A stretch of DNA of 14,798 bases from Porogramme epimiltina (taxonomy: Eukaryota > Basidiomycota > Agaricomycetes > Polyporales > Polyporaceae): contig FTLJ01000062.1 in NCBI GenBank assembly GCA_900155495.1, forward strand, positions 1 to 14,798, read 5' to 3'. Position numbers and translations under genes: made by a program. Shown in pieces: positions 8,520 through 14,798 of the stretch; position 1 is the first letter of the stretch, and the number at the start of each line of letters is the position of its first letter. The notes under the pieces were generated by a model that saw only the letters and a list, made by a program, of their open reading frames with translations, did not search any database and was not told the origin of the DNA.

Positions 8520-9179
8520 TCGCGCGCTGCATTAGCCCTGCCCAACGCGAAGAGTAGCAAACGTTCACGCACATGATAGTGGATATCTACCGGCCGCCCA
8601 TGTTAAAGCCTGTGTTTTGGTCGCGCGCGTTTGGCTGATCGAGTGAGGGCGGGATGAGATGGTGCACGGCGGCGTATCATGTTTAGTAGGCCCCGTTTAA
8701 CTGCGTCACCACATCTTTGTGCTCTGTGAAAAGCCATAATCAGCGCAATCAGGCCCGCGTCATGTAACTCACCGCTCACCTTTTAAAATCTAATGGAGAG
8801 GCCTTAACCTGGTTGATTAGACATCGGGCGGGTGTAGCCTGATGTTATGACCGTAGATTTGGGTAGGTGTCAATTGGAGCTCACCTGCGACCCAAAGTGT
8901 TGGGCCTCGCCGCACGACGCGTGCAAAGTGACATGGCCGCCAGTGGTGGGTGCTCGCGCACAAGCACCGGCGTCGTGGCCGCGCGCTCACACTGAGTGAG
9001 ATCGATACTTGGTGGTTGGTCGATACGGGTAGGGCAACATGACTGCCAGTGGTGGGTATACGTGGGCAGAGACGTAGATGTGGCTCCCAAGCAGAGACGT
9101 GAGGCGTGGGAGCTCGCCCAGGCCGCTTGTGGAAGGCATGTGTCTTGGACGCACATCTCCGCCTGCATATCACTCACCC
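8520..9179. other. No supported gene; contains a diverged repeat pair
   Basis: Only short frames without recognisable content are present. The region may include the promoter of the minus-strand gene ending at 8519, though I see no clear core element. The notable feature is the repeated 21-bp unit at 8931-8951 and 9037-9057. Confidence 0.35.
8931..9057 (+). repeat. Diverged direct repeat, 106-bp spacing
   Basis: A 21-bp unit ending GCCAGTGGTGGGT starts at 8931 and again at 9037. The two copies differ at two positions, both transitions (ACATGGCC versus ACATGACT). Similarity fades over the next 25 bases. It may be a remnant of a local duplication. Confidence 0.5.
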
Positions 9180-9850
9180 CGTCCATAACCTCCCCTCTGC
9201 TGCAGCTATCTCGCCCCTTCTGACCTCCTTTCTGCTACCACTGCTACACACACGGAGGGCCGGGAGCTGAAAGGGGAATAAGGACAATAGGTAACTGTGT
9301 CCCACCTTCCCCTCTAACGTTCGCCTCCGCGCCCGCCCGTCTTGAGCAAGACAAGATCGGGCGCGGTCTCCTGATCTCTCCCGCGCCCACCTTCTCATTT
9401 AAGATGAAGGATGGAGTGAGCTGCAATCAGCTCCGTGTTATGCTGCGAAGCCTCCGCGGCATCCAGCACCATGCGCCGCGCTCACACCAAGCACGCGATG
9501 CAGAACACCTCGGCAGGGGCGCGCTCGATCGTGCTAGGGCCTTGCGTACCCCAGCTGAGGCGGAGTGCACCAAGACCCTCCAAGAAGGCAGAACCCGTCA
9601 AGAATGAGCTCGCGCTCACGAGGCGACGCATACAGAAGGCCGTGCCTACTCCTCCGACAGCATTTTAGCCCTACGTCCGGTCGCGCTCCCTCTGGGCTCA
9701 GGATCCCTCAAATCCCACTTCTCCGAGATTGCCTGCAGGGTTGGCCTCGATTTCGACACTCGCACGGGACGCAGAGAACAGGCTCTTAGTGAAACCGTGA
9801 CCTACCCCTGCATGCACCAAGAGCAGCGGGCCGAATTCGAACGCTGGTAA
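9180..9850 (+). repeat. Duplicated block, copy A (decayed)
   Basis: Aligns with 9985-10700 in the same order: a C/T-rich start, cacacggagggccgg (near 9251), the palindromic element at 9327-9366, AAGATGA followed by a cagctcc-like stretch near 9403, cgcgctcaYgaggcgac (near 9610), and a final segment around 9700-9840. That last segment translates as KSHFSEIACRVGLDFDTRTG and onward to a TAA after AEFERW. It looks like the remains of a coding unit with an intron, family unrecognised. Relative to copy B, the GTGAGT donor is GTAACT and neighbouring codons have become TAA and TAG. Confidence 0.5.
9327..9366. repeat. Palindromic element, copy A
   Basis: The outer arms CCGCGCCCG (9327-9335) and CGGGCGCGG (9358-9366) are exact reverse complements. 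They enclose a second perfect palindrome GTCTTG-AG-CAAGAC (9339-9352). The whole is 40 nt and recurs in copy B. Confidence 0.75.
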
Positions 9851-9984
9851 GATGCTCTTCCATATCCGTCGGTACGAGACGACTTTCAAGGTTTTGCTCA
9901 CAACCTGCGGCCGGGACAGGCTGCCGTCCAATGGCTTCGTTCGAACGAGCGCGTGTGGAAAGGCGCGCCTCCTCGGATGCACGG

Positions 9985-10700
9985 GTCCCCCTATACATCA
10001 CCGTTCGCCTCCCTCTCCTCTGCCGCCACCACTTCGCCCTGTCTTCACCGCCACGCACACGGAGGGCCGGCAGCTGAAAGGCGAACGAGGACGACAGGTG
10101 AGTATATCTTCCCCCCCTTCTTGCGTCCCCCTCCGCGCCCTCCCGTCTTGAGCAAGACAAGACCGGGCGCGGCCCTATCCTCCCGCCCTCTCCCGATCCC
10201 GCCCATCCGGCCCAGTCGGTCAAGATGACGGGAGAGCTACGAGCAGCTCGCCCGCCCCGTCTCCCACCCTCCTGGCCTCGAGGACGAAGCGGCACCCGTG
10301 TCGATTATGGCGCCACCGCTGCCGCCTCGGCTCGCCTCTCCGACGCTCTCTGCGTCCTCGGCCACCTCACCCCAGCCGTCGGCGCCCGCCCTCCCCGACG
10401 GGAGCCCCTGGATCAATGGATCGCCCCCCGCCCCCGTCTCGCCGCCGTCCCAGTTCGCGCTCATGAGGCGACACGAAGGGAAGGCCACGCAACTCCTCGC
10501 CACATGCTAGTCCTCTGCCCAGTCACCCCCCACTGCGTCCCCCCAGGCTCCTCTCAGGATTCCTTCTCCCAGCCTCATTACTCTGAAATAGCCCGCAAGG
10601 CCATCCTCGACTCCAAGACGCGCGCGGAACGCGCAGAACAGGATTGCTATCCCTTCTCCGCATGCTCCAAGAGCGGTGGGCCGACTCTCTCTTGAGTAAC
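9985..10700 (+). repeat. Duplicated block, copy B
   Basis: This copy is better preserved. A possible exon ends TEGRQLKGERGRQ at an intact GTGAGT donor (10098). Then come the palindromic element at 10133-10172, a Pro/Ser-rich frame (10298-10510, ending LMRRHEGKATQLLATC) and a segment HYSEIARKAILDSKTRAERA (about 10565-10640). The matching parts of copy A are HFSEIACRV and ALTRRRIQKAV. The 3' edge runs directly into ABCF homology near 10700, so the ABCF gene lost its 5' part at this junction. Identity of the block is unknown; a mobile-element or gene-fragment origin is possible. Confidence 0.5.
10133..10172. repeat. Palindromic element, copy B
   Basis: The outer arms CCGCGCCC (10133-10140) and GGGCGCGG (10165-10172) are exact reverse complements around GTCTTG-AG-CAAGAC (10145-10158). 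Same total length of 40 nt and same architecture as copy A at 9327-9366. Confidence 0.75.
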
Positions 10701-11317
10701 GCATCGAGCATCGAGGTCGTCTCCGTCGCCGACGAGATCGACGAAGTCCGACTCGCACAGCTCTACGGGGAGCCCCAGGAGCTGTACCCTAGCACATTCG
10801 AGGCTAAGGCCGGCTCTATCCTCCACGGTCTTGGTTTCTCGCAGCAGCCAGTGATGCAAAATCCTGCCAAGGACATGTTTAGAGGTTGGCGGATGCGTGT
10901 CGCCCTCGTCGCGCGCTCTTTGTCAAGCTCCACTACCGCCTCCACAACGAGTCGACGAACCACCTCGATCTCAAGGCCGTCGTCTGGCTCCAAGTCCACC
11001 CCTCCATGTACAACCACATCCTCATCATCACCTGTCACTCCCATGATAACATAACGGCCAGCGTCCGCACCAACATCATGGACTTCATACTGGACAAGAA
11101 GCTAATCAACTACGGTGCCTACGTCCGCACCGAGTCCGAGAACGAAGTGAACCAGCAAGCAGCAAGGGGAAATCAAGGAGTCCGTCCCCGATCCTGACCT
11201 TTATCGCGCTCGGCGTGGGTCGCTAACGTCCCCGTATCTGTCAGGTCCGTCGCTTTCCCTGGGACCTACACGAGTGGGGTAAAGCAAGCAGTACATCCTC
11301 GACAAGATGGAGGCCGT

Positions 11318-11335
11318 CGGTCTGATCGGTCTGAT
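11318..11335 (+). repeat. In-frame 9-bp tandem duplication
   Basis: cggtctgat occurs twice in direct succession in the ABCF pseudogene, adding Gly-Leu-Ile to the conserved EAVGLIEK-type segment. It keeps the frame. Confidence 0.7.
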
Positions 11336-12135
11336 CGAGAAGGTCAAGACGCTCCACTCCAATTTCGAAGACGTCGCCTAGCTTCCGCCTCCCGTCGCGT
11401 TTCCCTACTCGCGCAAGCCCGAGGACTACCTCTACAAGGGCCTCTCGTTTGGTATCGAGTACGTCGTCCTCGCTCGCGCTTCGCATCTCAGCTGACACGC
11501 GCGTTCGTGCGTAGCATGGACTCGCGCATAGCGACCGTCGGGCAGTGGCAGAACGGTACGGGCCAATCGACACTCCTCAACCTCATCGCCAGTGCCCTCC
11601 AGCCGTGCGCGGGGTTGTACCATCTCACCGCACATCACCTCAAGCTCGCCAAGCACTCGTAGCACTTGGCCGATCAGCCTCCGTACGAAAAGTCTCTGAT
11701 CGAGCACCTCTAGTCGCTCTACTACGAGGGCTTCCCCGACAAGAATATCCAGGCGTGGCGCGCACAGCTTGGTCGTTTCGGCCTCACCGGCGCGCACCAA
11801 ACGTCGCCGATCAAGCAGCTCTCGCATGGTCTCCGGAACCGGTGCGCGTCCTGGTCCGATAGCGGGACGGACGTTCGTGCTGACGTTCGTTTATGACAGG
11901 GCCGCGTTCGTGCAGCTCTCCTAGGAGCACCCTCACATCCTCCTGCTCGACCAACCGACGAACCTCTTGGACATGGCCCTCCTTGACGCCCTCACGCGAG
12001 CCATCAAGGAGTACGAGGGTGGTGTCGTCATCATCTCGCACGACTTCCGTACGTTATATGTCGTCCAGCTCCAGAGTCGTCGCGTGTATACTAACAACGC
12101 TTTCACGTCTGATCTCGTAGGTCGCCGAGGGCCTG

Positions 12136-12165
12136 TAGGAGGTCAAGGGCTAGGAGGTCAGGGAC
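12136..12165 (+). repeat. 15-bp tandem duplication
   Basis: taggaggtcaagggc (12136-12150) is followed by taggaggtcagggac, which differs at two positions. Both copies begin with TAG, at the position where the ABCF family has a conserved Trp after Glu-Glu-Leu, consistent with a TGG to TAG change before duplication. Confidence 0.6.
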
Positions 12166-12350
12166 TTGGCCAGGACAACATCACGATCGTCGACTATAAG
12201 AACCTTATCGTCAAGAACAGTGCGTCCCCTTGCCCTTGGTTGTGGCGAGCTGCCGCGCTTACTTCGCGCAGCTGCTCGCCGATGCACAGAACTGGCGACT
12301 GGCCTGTGCTATCCTAAAGATGAGGACGGCGCGCGGACTTAGGTCCACTT

Positions 12351-12370
12351 CGCAGACCAGCGCAGACCAG
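12351..12370 (+). repeat. Exact 10-bp tandem duplication
   Basis: cgcagaccag occurs at 12351-12360 and again at 12361-12370, between the ABCF pseudogene and the next exon remnant. Confidence 0.75.
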
Positions 12371-12395
12371 CAAGGAGATGCTATAGGAGTCGAAA

Positions 12396-12760
12396 CATAG
12401 CTCTACCATCTCGATCAGGTAAGTATCAGACGTGTGTATGCTTTGTCTTTTCATTGAGGTTGTGTTTTAGAGCCAAGCATCAACCATCAGCGGATCTGGG
12501 GCAAATACCTCAAGCAGTACGACACGGACAACACCGTCTCTGTTCCCTCCTCTCGAGCTGACTTCAATGCACGACTCGCTCGCTTCGACGCCCTCGCACG
12601 AAGCCGTCCACTTGTCCTGGTCGCGGTACAATGAATGGCCTCACGATAACACACTGACCATCGATTCGCAGGTCGTGTAGGGCCTCGAGATGGAGCTTCG
12701 CTGGCCTACGAGCGACAAGAAACGCTTCATCTCCGGTGACGGCGCAATGATACACACCAG
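12396..12760 (+). pseudogene. Decayed exon(s) of unknown gene
   Basis: A well-formed intron (12419-12470, 52 nt, GTAAGT to TTTTAG) joins CTCGATCAG to AGCCAAGC. From there one frame stays open for 69 codons: a Ser/Thr-rich stretch (SQASTISGSGANTSSSTTRT), then EAVHLSWSRYNEWPHDNTLT. TAG at 12678-12680 interrupts it and it then continues as GLEMELRWPTSDKKRFISGD to a CAG/GTTACG donor-like site at 12760. I recognise no family. It could be the 3' end of a neighbouring gene unrelated to ABCF. Confidence 0.4.
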
Positions 12761-13079
12761 GTTACGCTACACACATGCTTAGACGGCGATGTAATAGTTG
12801 GGTTCAAATTCAACGAATGGAATGGTGGTTTGGCTGTAATATCCATTCTGTAACTACCGCATTCTCATGTAGCGAGACTTTACTGTGGACCGTGCGCTAC
12901 GACGCATTCTATGCAAGCTCGTATCATTCGACCTCAGCCATAGTTAGACGATAGTATTTGCGTGCTGCAATGCCAGCAGATGCTAGGGTCACATATGATT
13001 CACAGTTCGACAGCTTGCACACTTATACAGCAATGTACAATGCACATTGATCCCAAGTGACCTCGAGGTAAACACGGCG
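12761..13079. other. No supported gene
   Basis: More A/T-rich than its surroundings, with short frames only. It separates the convergent remains of the plus-strand genes and the minus-strand P-type ATPase. GGTTCAAATTC near 12805 resembles a tRNA B box, but no A box or cloverleaf goes with it. Confidence 0.4.
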
Positions 13080-14095
13080 GCCAGACGTGATTACGAACAC
13101 CCATAATTCAACTGTAAAGATTGTAAGTACTAGACTATGTAATGGAATGAGGGAGTATCCGCACCGGGTCTCAGCGGGAAGGGAGGGGTTCTTCTGGTCC
13201 TTGAACGCCAACCCGACCATCAGCACGATAGCTTGACCAACATTTCTGGCCAGAAAATGGTGCGCGAAAGATTTGATATCGTCGAACGACCTACGGTCCT
13301 CTTGGATAGCCGTGATGATGGACGCGAAGTTGTCGTCGGTCAAAGCAATGTCTGAGCGTGAAGGTCGGGTCTTAGACGCGCCACAAAACTCAGCTTAGCG
13401 AACCTACCAGATGCATCCCAATACCAACATCTGCGCGAGAGAGGCTCGGGCTAACATCGACACCGTCTACCGCTGTGAGATTTCTGTCAGCGGCGACTCC
13501 CGAAGAGATAAAATAACGCTTACTCATCGCTGCGAACTTCATCCTCCTAGGCAATGCTTCAATCATCCGAACTTTCGTCTCTAGGGAGCACCGTCCAATC
13601 ACTCTGGGGAGTTCCTCCATTCTGTCCACCTCATCGTCTGACGCGCGATTGCAGTCGCCGTGCTTGCATGGTCCCCCCGGTACGCATATGCATGACGACT
13701 CTTCCCGCACGCGGGAAGTCTTCTACGGCCGCGCGGTTCGACTCCTACGAGCTCCGAAACATTAGTGGAGGTACTACGTGGCTCATGAAGGGAAGAAACA
13801 CTCGCCAGGGGTCGCAGATCGCTACCAATCCCCAAAAAGTCCTACCCGTCTACACCTCCGCACGTTCAACCGCACTGCCCGACCATTTGCGTCCGGCGGC
13901 GAGGCCCAGCACGCGCAAGCCCTGTGCCACTATGGCGTCCACGTTACATATGACCTCCTCCTGATGAGTGCCCTCGATCTCGCGCGTGCCGTCGCGCATA
14001 TACACGTGCGTGCACACACCGAGCACGCGCTCTACGGCTCCCTTCATGAGCACCACACACTTCGCCATCTCGTCCTGCTGAGCGTCGTCGAGGTT
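13080..14095 (-). pseudogene. P-type IID (ENA-like Na+/K+) ATPase pseudogene fragment
   Basis: ENA ATPases export Na+ or K+ across fungal plasma membranes. Minus-strand segments in order: MAKCVVLMKGAVERVL with the KGA nucleotide-binding motif (14068 down), EGLRVLG-like AQGLRVLGLA, TAG at 13852-13850, FWGLVAICDPWR (family GLxGIYDPPR), intron 13801-13745, AVEDFPRAGRVVMHMRTG, then a frameshift in a six-G run splitting the TGDH motif. Next come DDEVDRMEELPRVIGRCS, intron 13523-13473, the hinge motif TGDGVND decayed to TVDGVDV, SPSLSRADVGIGM, intron 13407-13352, LTDDNFASIITAI, FARNVG-like HFLARNVGQAIVLMVGLAFKD (about TM5) and ELWVFVITSG (about TM6). About a dozen residues before LTDDN (GxxGSDVAKDAS in the family) are missing. 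The phosphorylation site DKTGT and the N-terminal and C-terminal membrane parts are absent. Clearly dead. Confidence 0.85.
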
Positions 14096-14399
14096 TGGAG
14101 TAGTGCTCGGTGGACAGCCCGGCGGACGGACGCATGGTATGCCATGCGGGCCGTCTGCTCGCGCTCAGTAGCGCACGCCGCTGTGTTAGGCCATGCCACA
14201 AATCGCCGACGTCGCGCGCACGCCAGGTAAGCCAGGCGGCCGTCCATATGTACTCGAAAGTACATGTTGCACTCGCATTGTAGTGGGGAGGTTAGGGGGT
14301 AAATGATTGGTAGATCCGAGTGCGAAGAGAGTCGGATGGGAGGAGCCAGGTGGAAGACGCCTTGGAGAGCTTGGAAAGTGCGCGGGGGGGCGGCTGTAG
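14096..14399. other. No supported gene
   Basis: Sequence upstream of the legible ENA-like homology on the minus strand. I looked for the phosphorylation motif DKTGT and flanking membrane segments in all minus frames and did not find them, so the pseudogene appears truncated here. Confidence 0.4.
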
Positions 14400-14766
14400 A
14401 AGGCTGGCGAGCGATGTTCGTTGTGATAAGACAGTGTGTGAGCAGGGAAGGGGGGATCTTCGTCATCGCTACGTCGGCCCGTTAGCTGGTATAGAAGGAA
14501 CAACGGGCTGAGACGCACCTGTCTCTCCAACCAAGACTGGTGGTAAGGCCCAACACTGCCCGCAACCGTTGTTGGTCCCGGTGCCGAACCCTCCTACGTT
14601 CCGTATTTCGGGGGTCACGATGGATGCCAGATTTTGTCATAGTACTGCCGGCTGCACAGGCACGAAAGATGAGTATCATTTGTGGGATGCCGATGTCAAG
14701 GTGTAGTACGCACGGGTGGAGTTGTTCTTGGGGCAACACGGCACAGGTCCGGGGGTTTAGGTTCAC
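14400..14766 (-). other. Weak spliced coding candidate, unknown
   Basis: On the minus strand CAG/GTGCGT at 14519/14518 and CGACGTAG ending at 14469 would bound a 50-nt intron with a CTAAC branch sequence. The upstream frame reads NVGGFGTGTNNGCGQCWALP and, in phase, continues after splicing into AMTKIPPSLLTHCLITTNI. A TGA lies about 45 codons upstream of the donor. I recognise no family. It lies upstream of the ENA-like remnant but does not resemble that protein. Confidence 0.22.
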
Positions 14767-14798
14767 CTCGCACGCAAAGCTCCGGTCCAGGATCCAAC

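Larger units (their letters stand above)
10708..12225 (+). pseudogene. ABCF ATPase (Arb1/ABCF2-like) pseudogene, 5'-truncated
   Basis: Family members are cytosolic twin-ABC ATPases with ribosome roles (Arb1 in biogenesis). Readable in order: SVADEIDEVRL and STFEAKAGSILHGLGFSQ (NBD1 helical region), a signature remnant FRGWRMRVAL, a frameshift near 10905, ALFVK and STNHLDLKAVVWL with Walker B changed to NEST, and the linker LDKKLINYGAYVRTESENEV. NBD2 follows: KPEDYLYKGLSFGI, intron 11459-11514, Walker A as GQWQNGTGQST (Lys replaced by Gln, two extra residues), AWRAQLGRFGLTGAHQTSPI, signature QLSHGLRN, intron 11842-11899, Walker B LLLDQPTNLLD (catalytic Glu to Gln), and EGGVVIISHDF. The first Walker A is absent because homology starts abruptly where block copy B ends. 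Stops are TAG at 11379, 11660, 11711, 11922, 12136 and 12151. A further intron with TACTAAC branch ends at 12120. Clearly non-functional. Confidence 0.85.

Noticed and set aside
12780..12830. Possible tRNA: GGTTCAAATTC resembles a B box with a short pairing flank
   Set aside because: No A box, no acceptor stem and no anticodon arm can be drawn upstream; the T-loop geometry is also wrong.
14400..14640. Cerato-platanin-like reading of the GCGQCW segment
   Set aside because: Only a local Cys/Trp resemblance; the flanking residues do not fit that family, so no name is given.
1..14798. Transposase, reverse transcriptase, helicase or integrase domains that would explain the repeats
   Set aside because: I looked for typical motifs in all frames and found none; the mobile-element idea rests only on footprints and the duplicated block.

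Overview
The window looks like nuclear DNA of a filamentous basidiomycete (Agaricomycetes-like). It is GC-rich. Introns are short (about 50-75 nt) with GTRNGT donors, CTRAC-type branch sites (one canonical TACTAAC) and YAG acceptors, and the recognisable relatives are fungal. There are no rRNA, tRNA or CRISPR features and no intact transposase. Most of the recognisable coding sequence is broken, so the region reads as a gene graveyard around two small frames that are still open.

Layout. (1) About 543-4545, plus strand: a large multi-exon gene of unknown function. Its exon phases agree at most junctions, but it carries premature TAG codons, a 10-bp and a 5-bp tandem duplication and another frameshift. 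(2) About 4540-5718, minus strand: a broken gene that tentatively resembles the fungal DUF7330 family, tail to tail with the first. (3) 6070-6321: an orphan reading-frame fragment. (4) 6905-7558, plus strand: an intact intronless frame of 217 residues with two arrays of glycine-anchored heptads around a disordered linker. (5) 8519-7826, minus strand: a predicted two-exon gene of 214 residues, convergent with (4). (6) About 9180-9850 and 9985-10700: two diverged copies of one block, each with the same 40-nt palindromic element. (7) About 10708-12225, plus strand: an ABCF (Arb1/ABCF2-like) pseudogene that has lost its 5' part where block copy B abuts it. (8) About 12396-12760: a decayed exon of unknown identity. 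(9) About 14095-13080, minus strand: a remnant of a P-type IID (ENA-like Na+/K+) ATPase covering the nucleotide-binding region to about TM5-6. (10) 14070-14798: one weak minus-strand splice candidate.

The decay has a recognisable style. Every premature stop I place in a homologous or phase-consistent frame is TAG. Several lesions are exact 5-15 bp tandem duplications. Block copy A differs from copy B by C-to-T and G-to-A changes in the best-aligned stretch. Two frameshifts lie in six-base C/G runs, where assembly error is possible. I see no operon or pathway linking the genes. The most unusual item is the heptad-glycine protein at 6905-7558.
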